Below are positions 14,376 through 23,700 of a DNA stretch of 35,452 bases, in pieces. The position numbers were made by a program, and so were the translations under genes. Each line of letters opens with the position of its first letter. The stretch's first letter is position 1. The stretch comes from an uncultured Acidobacteriia bacterium (GTDB lineage: Bacteria > Acidobacteriota > Terriglobia > Bryobacterales > Bryobacteraceae), in the NCBI GenBank assembly GCA_903900705.1, contig CAIUOG010000153.1, positions 1-35,452 of the forward strand, in the 5' to 3' direction. The notes beneath the pieces were generated by a model. It ran no database searches, was not told where the DNA came from, and was given only the letters and a program-made list of their open reading frames with translations.

Positions 14376-17054
14376 CTACGCGATCGCCGCGTCGATCTTT
14401 TCCGGATCGATTTCCAGTTCCACAATCGCCTTCGCAGCCTTCTTCGCATCGAACTTGCCGTCCCGCGCCAGTTTCGACAAAGCCGCGACCACAATGGAAG
14501 CCGCATCATTTTCAAAGTGCTTCCGGAGGTAAACGCGGTTTTCGCTGCGTCCGAAGCCATCCGTTCCCAGCGAAACGAAGCGGCCCGGCAGCCACGGCGC
14601 AATCTGTTCCTGCACGATCTTCATGTAGTCCGAAGCGGCGATGATCGGCCCCTCCGTACCTTCCAGAACCTGCTGAACATACGGTACCCTGGCCGGTTCG
14701 GCCGGGTGCAGACGGTTCCAGCGTTCAATCTTCAGCGCTTCGCGCCGCAGTTCGTTATAGCTGGTCACGCTCCAGACATCGGCGGCGATGGAATACTTCT
14801 CCGCCAGAATCTGCGCCGCCTTCAGGGCTTCGTTCAGAATCGGGCCGCTGCCGAGCAACTGCACTCTCGCCTTTGCCTTGGCCAGACCAGACTTCTGGAA
14901 CAGGTAGATTCCCTTGAGAATCCCCTCGTCCGTCCCTTCGGGCTGTGCCGGCTGAGCGTAGTTTTCGTTGTAGACGGTGAGGTAGTAGAACAGGTCTTCC
15001 CGGTTCTCATACATGCGCCGGATGCCATCCCGCACAATCACCGCGGTTTCGTAAGCGTAGGCCGGATCATAGGATGCCAGCGTCGGAATCGTGCTCGCCA
15101 GCAGCAGCGAGTGCCCGTCCTGGTGCTGCAGACCCTCGCCGGAGAGCGTCGTGCGCCCGGCGGTGCCGCCCATCAGGAAGCCCTTGCCGCGCGAGTCGGC
15201 GAAGGCCCAGACCAGGTCGCCCACACGCTGGAAGCCGAACATCGAGTAGTAGATGTAGAACGGAATCATGTCGATCCCGTAGTTGGCATACGCGGTCCCG
15301 GCGGCGGTGAATTCCGCCATCGAACCGCCTTCGGTGATGCCTTCTTCCAGAATCTGTCCGTCTTTGGCTTCTTTGTAGTACAGCAGAATGTCGGAATCGT
15401 GCGGTTTATAAAGCTGGCCACCCGAGGCATAGATGCCGTAGGTCCGGAACATCGCTTCCATACCGAAGGTGCGGGCTTCGTCCGGAACAATCGGGACGAT
15501 GCGCTTGCCCACTTCCGGCACCTTCATGAGTTTCGTCAGCAGCTTCACGAAAGCCATGGTGGTGGAGGGATGCGGTTCCTTCGAAGCCTGGCGGAACTCC
15601 TCAATCACATCGAGTCCGGGCGCCGTCGTCTGCGACGGGGCGGGGTTGCGGGCCGGCAGATAGCCGCCCAGAACCCGGCGGCGCTCCTGCATGTAGGCGA
15701 TTTCCGGGCTGGAATCCGGCGGACGGTACAGTGCGCCGTCGCGCGCCGCGCTGTCCGGAATCGGAATCTCGAAGCGGGCGCGGAAGTGTTCCACGGCCTT
15801 TTCGTTCAGCTTCTTGTTCTGGTGAGTGGGGTTGCGCGCTTCGCCGGCGTCGCCCAGGCCGTAGCCCTTCACGGTGTGCGCCAGGATGACGGTTGGGCCG
15901 CCGGTGTGCTCTGTGGCAGCCTTGTAGGCGTTGTAAACCTTGATGGGATCATGGCCGCCGCGGTGCAGATGAGCCAGTTCCTCATCGGTCATGTCTTCCA
16001 CCAGTTTCGCGGTTTCCGGATACCGGCCGAAGAATTCCTTGCGCACGTACGCGCCGCCCTTGGCCTTGAACGACTGGTATTCGCCGTCCACACACTCATT
16101 CATCAGCTGGACCAGCCGGCCCGAAGTGTCCTTCTCAAAGAGCGGATCCCAGTCGCTGCCCCACAGGCACTTGATCACATTCCAGCCCGATCCGCGGAAC
16201 AGACCTTCCAGTTCCTGCATGATCTTGCCGTTGCCGCGCACCGGACCATCCAGCCGCTGCAGGTTGCAGTTCACCACGAAAATCAGGTTGTCCAGCTTTT
16301 CGCGAACCGCCACGCCGATCGCGCCGGTCGATTCCGGTTCGTCCATTTCGCCATCGCCCAGGAACGCCCAGACCTTGCGCGGAGTCGGTTCAATCAGGCC
16401 GCGGTTTTCAAGGTATTTCATGAAGCGCGCCTGGTAGATCGAATTGATCGGGCCCAGACCCATCGAAACCGTGGGGAACTGCCAGAAGTCCTTCATCAGC
16501 CACGGGTGCGGATACGAGGACAGACCCGGCGTCGAACGAAGTTCGTGGCGGAAGTTGTTCAGAATCTCCGCCGAAAGACGGCCTTCCAGAAACGCGCGGG
16601 CATAAACGCCCGGCGACGCATGGCCCTGGAAATAAATCAGGTCGCCCGGCTGATCGCCGTAGCTGCCGTGGAAGAAGTGGTTGAACCCAACCTCCAGCAG
16701 CGTCGCGAGCGAGGCGTAGGTGGCGATGTGCCCGCCGATGCCCTCGTCGTACTTGTTCTGGTGCGACACCATCGCCATCGCGTTCCAGCGCGTCAGACTC
16801 TTGATGCGGCGCTCCAGAGCGCGGTCGCCCGGGTATGGCACGTCCTGCCAGGCCGGGATCGTGTTCACATAAGGTGTGGTCGTCCGCGCCGGAACGTTCA
16901 CGCCGTTTTCGCGCGCACGATCCGTCAGCTGATCGATCAGGAAGGTGGCCCGGTCCGGCCCCGCTCCCTCTACGATCTGGTCAAGTGCTTCGATCCACTC
17001 CGCTGTTTCGCGCGGGTCGAGATCGACCGTGCGTTCGGTGAGTTGTTGGTGCAT
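14376..17054 (-). CDS. aceE: Pyruvate dehydrogenase E1 component, homodimeric type
   Basis: Thiamine-diphosphate enzyme decarboxylating pyruvate and acetylating the lipoyl group of E2. 892 aa from ATG at 17054, very near the E. coli size (887). The thiamine-binding motif is AFLGDGEMDEPES...VVNCNLQRL; GHIATYASLATLLEVGFNHF, HTVKGYGLGDAGEARNPTHQ and GGTAGRTTLSGEGLQHQDGH are further AceE signatures, the last in the pyrimidine-binding domain. ATG at 17054 (MHQQLTERTV) was preferred over the upstream start at 17114, which would lie beyond the -10 element. No Shine-Dalgarno is visible. It is a single gene: no E2 or E3 follows, and a strong terminator closes it. LipA at 9.6 kb supplies the cofactor for its E2 partner. 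Confidence 0.96.
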   Translation of the reverse strand: MHQQLTERTVDLDPRETAEWIEALDQIVEGAGPDRATFLIDQLTDRARENGVNVPARTTTPYVNTIPAWQDVPYPGDRALERRIKSLTRWNAMAMVSHQNKYDEGIGGHIATYASLATLLEVGFNHFFHGSYGDQPGDLIYFQGHASPGVYARAFLEGRLSAEILNNFRHELRSTPGLSSYPHPWLMKDFWQFPTVSMGLGPINSIYQARFMKYLENRGLIEPTPRKVWAFLGDGEMDEPESTGAIGVAVREKLDNLIFVVNCNLQRLDGPVRGNGKIMQELEGLFRGSGWNVIKCLWGSDWDPLFEKDTSGRLVQLMNECVDGEYQSFKAKGGAYVRKEFFGRYPETAKLVEDMTDEELAHLHRGGHDPIKVYNAYKAATEHTGGPTVILAHTVKGYGLGDAGEARNPTHQNKKLNEKAVEHFRARFEIPIPDSAARDGALYRPPDSSPEIAYMQERRRVLGGYLPARNPAPSQTTAPGLDVIEEFRQASKEPHPSTTMAFVKLLTKLMKVPEVGKRIVPIVPDEARTFGMEAMFRTYGIYASGGQLYKPHDSDILLYYKEAKDGQILEEGITEGGSMAEFTAAGTAYANYGIDMIPFYIYYSMFGFQRVGDLVWAFADSRGKGFLMGGTAGRTTLSGEGLQHQDGHSLLLASTIPTLASYDPAYAYETAVIVRDGIRRMYENREDLFYYLTVYNENYAQPAQPEGTDEGILKGIYLFQKSGLAKAKARVQLLGSGPILNEALKAAQILAEKYSIAADVWSVTSYNELRREALKIERWNRLHPAEPARVPYVQQVLEGTEGPIIAASDYMKIVQEQIAPWLPGRFVSLGTDGFGRSENRVYLRKHFENDAASIVVAALSKLARDGKFDAKKAAKAIVELEIDPEKIDAAIA

Positions 17055-17069
17055 GGGGGGTAAGCCAAT

Positions 17070-17098
17070 ATTATAAGCGATAGGCCAAATCGGACGAA
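17070..17098 (-). promoter_or_regulatory. aceE promoter
   Basis: A perfect TATAAT -10 at 17070-17075 with a weak TTCGTC -35 at 17093-17098, 17 bases apart. The predicted start leaves only about nine bases of 5' leader before the ATG at 17054. Confidence 0.65.
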
Positions 17099-17215
17099 GG
17101 CCCGATGTGGACAACTTTCCGGAGCGCCCCTCCAGGCCCCGTAGTATGTAGATTTCCAGTTTTCGCCGGCCCCCATATCTGTAATAATGTGGGAAACATA
17201 AAGGTCCCCGAATTC

Positions 17216-17425
17216 ATGTGTCCCGATTGCAGAAGCTATGAAGTTCGCCGCCGGAAACGGGAAGGCCTCCGTCTCTATCTGGCGAGCTTTTTTGGCGCCT
17301 GGCCCTATCGCTGTGACAGCTGCGGCAGCGAGTTTTATCTGAAAAAGCGCTACCCTCACCGGAAGCGGCCGGAAGTGATTTCCGCCCAGGACGTGGAAGT
17401 GGCGCGCGACGAGTTCCAGGACTAG
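17216..17425 (+). CDS. Small zinc-ribbon protein
   Basis: 69 aa beginning MCPDCRSYEVRRRKREG, with two CxxC knuckles (C2/C5 and C30/C33 in YRCDSCGSEF) that would bind one zinc ion. Between them lies a hydrophobic stretch, LRLYLASFFGAWPYRC, and the tail is basic (KKRYPHRKRP). This is the rubredoxin-like or zinc-ribbon architecture of small nucleic-acid or protein-binding peptides. The start at 17216 follows from the first CxxC; the frame upstream to 17105 is not conserved-looking. It is divergent from aceE. No specific function can be assigned. Confidence 0.7.
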   Translation: MCPDCRSYEVRRRKREGLRLYLASFFGAWPYRCDSCGSEFYLKKRYPHRKRPEVISAQDVEVARDEFQD

Positions 17426-17497
17426 TCCCCATACCTCTTTCGCGTACCAGAACAGTATTCCTTTCGGTCTCAACCCCATTCGTTCTGTAATGGCTTC

Positions 17498-18004
17498 GTG
17501 ACCTTCCTGATTCCTCTGCTGCTTCTCGCCACCTCCGCCGGTTCCCCCGTTTCACCGTCCGTTCGGGTTCACCATGAGGTTTCGAGGCATCTCTGTGAAA
17601 TCGTCGCCGGTCCCGAACTGGAACTCCTGCTTGGCCGTTTACTCACCTCGCGGGAAGCTGGTTCCGCCTGCCAGTACGTGGCCCGCGACGGCAGTGAAGC
17701 CCAGGTCATCGTCTCCCGCCAGCAGCTTCCCTCGAAGCTGAATCTCCGGGAAGAGGCAAAGAACCTGAGCGAGGCCATGCCGGGAAGCTCCCTGCACCCG
17801 GTCAACGGTCTCGGTTCCGCCGCCTGGCTGCTCAATCTGGGTCCGGCCGGTGTCCAGTTGCATATTCTGCGCGGTGATTCCGAATATCTGCTCGTCTCCG
17901 TGCTTGGCTTCGGCGACGCCGCGCTCGTGACCAACCCGGCGCAAAGCATCGCCAGCCGTCTTCTCACGCGTACCAGCCCGACTTCTTCCGCCCAAACCTT
18001 TTAA
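17498..18004 (+). CDS. Secreted protein of unknown function
   Basis: 168 aa from a GTG, with a short signal peptide (MTFLIPLLLLATSAGS). Two cysteines in the mature part (HLCEIVAG and SACQYVARDG) probably form a disulfide. The pattern of a 'CxY' strand followed by a second domain strand (GLGSAAWLLNLGPAGVQLHI, YLLVSVLGFGDAAL) resembles the DUF3558-like sensor fold, but I could not confirm it. The tail is Ser/Thr-rich. No clear Shine-Dalgarno. The stop overlaps the stop of the convergent alkyltransferase-like gene (18001-18004). Expressed probably with or after the zinc-ribbon gene, 72 bp upstream. Confidence 0.65.
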   Translation: MTFLIPLLLLATSAGSPVSPSVRVHHEVSRHLCEIVAGPELELLLGRLLTSREAGSACQYVARDGSEAQVIVSRQQLPSKLNLREEAKNLSEAMPGSSLHPVNGLGSAAWLLNLGPAGVQLHILRGDSEYLLVSVLGFGDAALVTNPAQSIASRLLTRTSPTSSAQTF

Positions 18005-18387
18005 TCGGAATCCAGTTCCCAGGTCCGGAAAACGTACTGGTGCCTCTCCAGGTCCACCCGCCTGCCCCGGAAGGTAACCCCTTCCATTTCGAGGCGCAGC
18101 CGCTGTTCCGCCGCCGCTTCAAACCGCAGCTTGATCTCGCCGCCCGCGCCAACCACCCGCTGCCACGGCAGCACACCCGGCGGCATCACCCTTAACAACC
18201 GCGCCACCGCCCGGTGATACCGGGGGTATCCCGCCGCCGCCGCCACCTGCCCGTACGTGGCTACTTTTCCCTTCGGGATGGAATCCACCACGCGCCGGAA
18301 AGCCGCATCGCGCCGTTCATCCGGGCGCGCCGCATCCCGCACCAGCCTTCGTTCCAGCTTCCGCGCGTCGTGCCCCGGATCCGCCAC
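18001..18387 (-). CDS. Alkyltransferase-like (ATL) DNA repair protein
   Basis: 128 aa, homologous to the C-terminal DNA-binding domain of O6-alkylguanine-DNA alkyltransferase: FRRVVDSIPKGKVATYGQVA, a helix-turn-helix with a YPRYHRAVARLL arginine-finger region, and then PWQRVVGAGGEIKL. Methyltransferases have PCHRV at that place; the reactive cysteine is replaced by tryptophan, the mark of ATL proteins. ATLs bind alkylated bases without repairing them and hand the lesion to nucleotide excision repair. It starts with GTG three bases after the ADOP permease stop, so it is the third gene of the receptor-permease operon, an unexpected place. The N-terminal 25 residues are Arg-rich and may be translated from a later start. 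Confidence 0.88.
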   Translation of the reverse strand: MADPGHDARKLERRLVRDAARPDERRDAAFRRVVDSIPKGKVATYGQVAAAAGYPRYHRAVARLLRVMPPGVLPWQRVVGAGGEIKLRFEAAAEQRLRLEMEGVTFRGRRVDLERHQYVFRTWELDSD

Positions 18388-18390
18388 GTT

Positions 18391-20787
18391 CTATTCGTAC
18401 CGCAACGCGTCCATCGGGTCCACCCTCGCCGCCCGCCGCGCCGGAGGATACGCCGCCGCCAGAGCAACTGCCGGCAACAGCGCCGCCGCCATCACCACCG
18501 GAACCGCGATCTCGCCCGTCAGGCCCGGCACCACGGCCGCCGCCATCTTCGCCCCCGCCAGCGCCGCCGGGATGCCGATCACCCAGCCACCCAGCACCAT
18601 CCCCAGCGCTTCCCGCAAAATCATGCCGGTCACCTCGCCCCGCGTCGCCCCCAGCGCCATCCGCACGCCAATCTCGCGGATCCTGCCCTGCACCGTGTAC
18701 GCCAGCAGTCCGTAAAGGCCGATGGCCGCCAGCACCGCCGCCAGTGCGCCAAACGCTCCCGAAAGCAGCGCGACCAGCCGTTCGGGCACAATCGACGCGT
18801 CAATCTGCTCGTCCAGCGTGGTCACTTTCCCCACCGCCAGCCCCGGCACGGTCTCCCGCACCGTCCGCCGCGCCTGTGCCGCAAACCCCGCCGGAGCGCC
18901 CGCCGTCCGCAGCGAAAACGTGTGTGCCGCCACCCTGCCGTCCTGAAAAGCGCTTAGATAAATCGTGCGCCACCCCGGCTCCCGCAGGTCTTCGTACTTC
19001 GCGTCCCCCACCACCCCGATGATTTCGAACGGGCGCGGATCCCCGTCAAACAGAACGTGTTTCCCGATCGGGCTCGCGTCCCGAAAGAAATACCGCGCCA
19101 TCATCCGGTTCACAATCGCCACCCGGTTCGCCCCCGCATCCTGCGGCCCGAAGTCGCGCCCCGCCAGCAGCGGCGTGCCGTAAGTCTCGAAGTACTTCGG
19201 CGCAACCCAGTTCTGCGGAACCAGCCGGACCTCGCCCGGTTTTTCCGGATAACCCTCCACCCGCACGTTCCGCGCGGCCCCAACGCCGGACAGCGGGCTC
19301 ACCGCGCTCAGCGTCGCCGACCGCACTCCCGGAATCGCCTCCAGCCGCCGCAGAAGCTCCTGATAGCCGGTCGCCAGTCGCTCCGGCGTGTAGCCCGACC
19401 GCGCCGGGTTCAGCGTCACCAGCAGCACGTGGTCTTTGCGAAAGCCGGGGTCCATCTGTTCCAGCTTCGCCAGATTCCCGATGAACAGACTCGCCGCGCT
19501 CAGCAACACCACCGAAAGCGCCACCTGCGCCACCACCAGACCCTTTCCCAGCCAGCGACCCAGGCGGGTTTCGCCCACGCGGTCGTGAATCCGGAGCCCG
19601 CCGACAATTGCGGGCGACCAGGCCCGCAGCGCCGGTACCGTTCCGGTGAGGCCGCCGGTCAGCAGCGTAATCCCCAGGGCGAACAGCAGCATCTGTCCGT
19701 CCGGTGAGACGTCGAGCGAGATCCGGTCATGCCCTGTGCTCAGGATTCTTACCAGCGCGTTCGTCACCAGGTACGCGATCAGCAGACCCGCCACGCTGCC
19801 CGCCACACACAGTCGCATCGCCTCGCCCAGCACCTGCCGGAACACGCGCCACCGGCCGGCCCCCAGCGCAATCCGGATCGCCATCTCGTGTCGCCGCGCC
19901 GCCGCCCGGGCCAGCAGCAGACTCGCCAGATTCGTGCACATCAGCAGCAGCAGCAACCCGGCAATCGCCATCAGAAACAACAGCGGTTTGCGGAACTGTT
20001 CGCTCATCCGCGTCGCCAGTCCCGCTCCGGCCGGTTCCACCTCCAGCCTCAGATCCAGCGCCAGCGGATTTTCCCTCGCCACCCTCGCCTGTTCTTCCGG
20101 CGTTCTCTGGTCGAGTACCTTCATCTCGGCCAGCGCCATTTCTTTGGAAACGCCCGGTTTCAGCCTGGCCAGAATCGCCACCTGCATGCGGCCCGCCGCG
20201 ATCTGTCCCGGGTGGTGAATCATCCCTTCCACCGCCACCGGCAGCCACAAATCCGGCAGGATTCCGACCTGCACGCCCGTGAACTCGCGCGGAGCCACGC
20301 CCGCGATCGTGACCGGCACATCTTCCACGTAGATTTGCCGCCCCACGATTTCCGGGTCGCCGTGGAAGCGCGTGTTCCAATAGCGCCAGCTCACCACCGC
20401 TCCCGCCGTTCCGCCGAGCGCGGGCTTCACTCCCAGCAGCGGGAAGAAGTTGTCAGCCACGTAGTCGCCGTCCAGCGTTTCCGGCTCCACGCCTGGCGCG
20501 CGCACCGGAAACCGCGCCATCGCCAGGGCCGTTACGCCGGCGAACGAGCGGTTCGCATCCCGGACCTGCTCGTACTTCCGCCACACAAACCCGTTCCCGC
20601 GATGCTGCGGTTCAGCCTTCAGACTGTGCAGGAATTCGACCAGTTGTTCCGGCTGCCGCACCGGCAGCGGACGCAGCAATACCGTATGCACCAGGCTGAA
20701 GATCGCCGTATTCACGCCGATCCCCAGCGCCAGCGAAACCACCGCAATGGCGCTCCCGCCCCGCGGTAATGAAAGGCCTCGTCTCAA
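18391..20787 (-). CDS. ADOP-type ABC transporter permease (duplicated MacB/FtsX domains)
   Basis: 798 aa. Two MacB-PCD plus FtsX units in one chain. The first has the N-terminal helix (SLALGIGVNTAIFSLVHTVL), a periplasmic part and three helices containing RHEMAIRIALGAGRWRVFRQ; the second ends in GRIREIGVRMALGATRGEVT and DPMDALRYE. This is the 'acidobacterial duplicated orphan permease' architecture, which has no ATPase encoded alongside, and none is present here. The start is a TTG whose bases overlap the receptor stop (TTGA, 20784-20787). The N-terminus is about 15 residues shorter than typical ADOPs. Likely role: mechanotransmission or export of a peptide or small molecule, by family analogy only. 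Confidence 0.92.
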   Translation of the reverse strand: MRRGLSLPRGGSAIAVVSLALGIGVNTAIFSLVHTVLLRPLPVRQPEQLVEFLHSLKAEPQHRGNGFVWRKYEQVRDANRSFAGVTALAMARFPVRAPGVEPETLDGDYVADNFFPLLGVKPALGGTAGAVVSWRYWNTRFHGDPEIVGRQIYVEDVPVTIAGVAPREFTGVQVGILPDLWLPVAVEGMIHHPGQIAAGRMQVAILARLKPGVSKEMALAEMKVLDQRTPEEQARVARENPLALDLRLEVEPAGAGLATRMSEQFRKPLLFLMAIAGLLLLLMCTNLASLLLARAAARRHEMAIRIALGAGRWRVFRQVLGEAMRLCVAGSVAGLLIAYLVTNALVRILSTGHDRISLDVSPDGQMLLFALGITLLTGGLTGTVPALRAWSPAIVGGLRIHDRVGETRLGRWLGKGLVVAQVALSVVLLSAASLFIGNLAKLEQMDPGFRKDHVLLVTLNPARSGYTPERLATGYQELLRRLEAIPGVRSATLSAVSPLSGVGAARNVRVEGYPEKPGEVRLVPQNWVAPKYFETYGTPLLAGRDFGPQDAGANRVAIVNRMMARYFFRDASPIGKHVLFDGDPRPFEIIGVVGDAKYEDLREPGWRTIYLSAFQDGRVAAHTFSLRTAGAPAGFAAQARRTVRETVPGLAVGKVTTLDEQIDASIVPERLVALLSGAFGALAAVLAAIGLYGLLAYTVQGRIREIGVRMALGATRGEVTGMILREALGMVLGGWVIGIPAALAGAKMAAAVVPGLTGEIAVPVVMAAALLPAVALAAAYPPARRAARVDPMDALRYE

Positions 20788-23700
20788 AACTTATAACTCG
20801 CCGCGAACTGCATCACGCGCGGCGAATTGAACGTGCTGGTAATCACACCAAAGGTCTGGGAGTTGATGCTCTGGTCGCCCGCGTAGAACGAAGGGTGATT
20901 CAGCACGTTCACCCCCTCCATGCGCAGTTCCAGCGATTGCCGTTCCGTGATTTTGAAATTCCGCTGCAGGCTCATATCGAGATCAAAAGAACTGGGCCCG
21001 GAAAACACCCGGCGCTGCAGCGTCCCCAGCGTCCCCGCCCCCGGATTGGTGAAAACCTGCCCGGTGTATGCCGCCGTTCCCACCGCATTCGTTCCCGAGC
21101 CATCCGCCGGATTAATGGCCGATTGCGACACGATGTACGGTCCGTTGCCCGTCATCTGGAACTTCACAATATTGTTCAGCTGCGGCATCGTCAGGCTGGT
21201 ATCGGCCGTGTTGTAGAAGGACCGGTACCCGTCCGACCGGTTCAGCGTGCCATAGCCCGAAAGAATCGAGAACGGCGCGCCCGATTGCCACGTCCAGATG
21301 CCGCCCAGTGACCACCCCTCCATCACTTTATTCAGTGGCCGGTAGCTCACCAGCTTGCCCTTGCCGAATGGCAGTTCGTACGTCACGGTCCCCTTGAAAG
21401 CCTGCCGCAGATCGAAGTTCGCGCGCGCCCGTTCCAGCTTCGGATTATTCACGTCCAGAAACTGTTCGATGCGGCTCTGCGAATCGCCCGCCGTATCGCT
21501 CAGCACCTTCGAATACGTGTAATTCACGGTGAACTGAACGCCTTTCGTGGAGCGATGCCGCGCTTCCAGTTGCAGCGAGTTGTAGCTGGAATTGGAGTAG
21601 TTGTTCAGCATGTCCGCGCCCAGCACGTACGGGTTCTTAAAGAACGAAACCGTGCCCTGCGTGGCATTTTCCTGGTACGTCGCAGCCAGTTGCCCCGCCT
21701 GGCCTGTCTGGATCAGATTCTGGATGGTCGCGTTATTCAGCTGCCCGCCCTGCTTCAGCTGCGCGAAAACCTGCAGCGGCTGGCTGCCGGGAATCGCGGC
21801 GTTGTAAGCCGGCAGGAACTTCCCGTTCTTCGCCAGCGCCAGATTCCCGTTGTTCTGCGCGATCAGAAAATCGGCCAGAAAGCCGTTGTTCTGAATCTGC
21901 ACCTGGTTGTAGTCGAACGCGCGGTAAGCGCCCACCGCGTGGTTCCCCACGTAGCGCGCTTCCAGCACCGTGTGGAGAATCTCATGCTGCAGGCCGATGG
22001 AATACTGCTGCACATACGGCGTCCGCAGCCCCGGATTCACCAGCCCCACCGTGTTGAACGGATTCCCCTGGAAGTTGTCCGCCACCGTCAGAGGCACCAG
22101 GTAAGTCGGCGCGACAATGGCCGGCAGACCCGAACTGACGCGACCGGAAAGCCCCGTCGCCTCCGCCAGTCCCTGCAGCCCCGGATTCGTCTCCGTCATC
22201 GTCTGCGCCGCCACAATCGCCGCGTCATTCACATAGCTGATGGAATAACCGGCCCGCACCGCGGTCTTGCCATTGCCGAAGACATCCCACGAAATGCCGA
22301 TGTTTGGCGCGAAGTCGTGGTAGTCGCGGTTATACCAGGGCCGACCCGCGGACGAGCCCGCGAAGTTCAGCGTGGCGTTCGACAGCAAAGTCTTCACCGG
22401 GTCGTTATTCTGCAGCACCGGCAGCAGTTCCAGCGAATCGCGTTCATCCACCACTCCCGGCAGATTCCACCGCAGCCCGGCATTGATCATCACGTGCGGC
22501 AGCACCTTCCAGTTGTCCTGGATATAAACGTCGTACTCATTGAACCGCAGGTTTTTCACCGAACCCGCGCCGGACACATAGCCGCTCGTCCGGCTGTTCA
22601 CGTTGAAAGTCTGGCTGTAGCCGTCAATGTACCCGCCCAGCGTGGCCAGCAGCGAATTCGCCGTGGCAAGGTCCGTTGAGGAAATCCCAGGAAAATCGCT
22701 TCGGGAGAAAGCCTGCTGGCCCGTGCCCAGCGCCAGGGAATAAGACGGAACCACACCGGAATCATCATAGGCGCGCACGCTCACCCGCTGCATGTGGAAG
22801 CCGAATTGAATAAAGTGCCGCCCCTTCTGCCAGGCCGCATTGTCCGATAGCGCGTAGGTATTCGTGGCGCGTCCCTGCGGCAGCATCTCGGTCACCGGGT
22901 CCGTAAAAAGCATGCCCGTCACAATGTATTTGCCGAACTGCTGGGACGTCAGAAAATCGCCCGGCGCGAGGTTGAAGCCCCCGCGGAATTCGTTCGTCAG
23001 CGCGCCGGTCGGAGTCCAGCGCCACCCCGCCGAAACGAAATGGCTATGGTTGGGGTTCGTGATCCGGGGCGTGGCGGCGAAGTCCGCTTCCAGATCCGGC
23101 CGGTCCGTGTTGTCGCGGTTCCAGATATACGTCCCCGTGAAGACATGCTTCGACGAAAGGTTGTAGTCGCCCCGCGCTGTGATGTTGTCCCGCACCTCGT
23201 TATTCCGCTGATTAAACCGATATCCCGCGGCATTCTTCAGCAGCCCCGCACTGCTGTCGCCCACATCGAAGTTGTTAATGGCGGACCCCGCCGGCACATC
23301 TTTCAGCAGGTTCTGGATATACGGATCAATCGTGATGTTCCGCTTCGTCAGCAGATTCACCTTCTGTACCGCGCCCTTCGTGACGTAGGTGAAAATGCCG
23401 TTGCGCGCGTCGTCCGTCAGCACCGTCGCCGTGGCGGGCAGTTGCTGGTTGGTTCGCACCGCCTCGTAGTTAAAATAGAAGAACAGCTTGTCCTTCTTCA
23501 CCGGCCCGCCTATCGACGCTCCCAGCTGGTTCTGATTCAGCCGGGGCTGGCTCACTCCCGCCTGGTTGTTGAACCAGTCGTTCGCGGCAAACTTATTGTT
23601 GCGGTTGTACCAATACGCCCCGCCGTGAAATTCGTTCGTGCCGGAGGGAGTCTCAAACACCAACTGCGTCGCGCCGCCCGGGGCCGCCGCGTTCTGATTG

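Noticed and set aside
13641-17063. A 1140-codon plus-strand open frame opposite aceE and the HExxH gene
   Set aside because: The sequence is typical antisense shadow (Arg/His/Val-rich, no fold signals) and crosses several real genes, promoters and a terminator.
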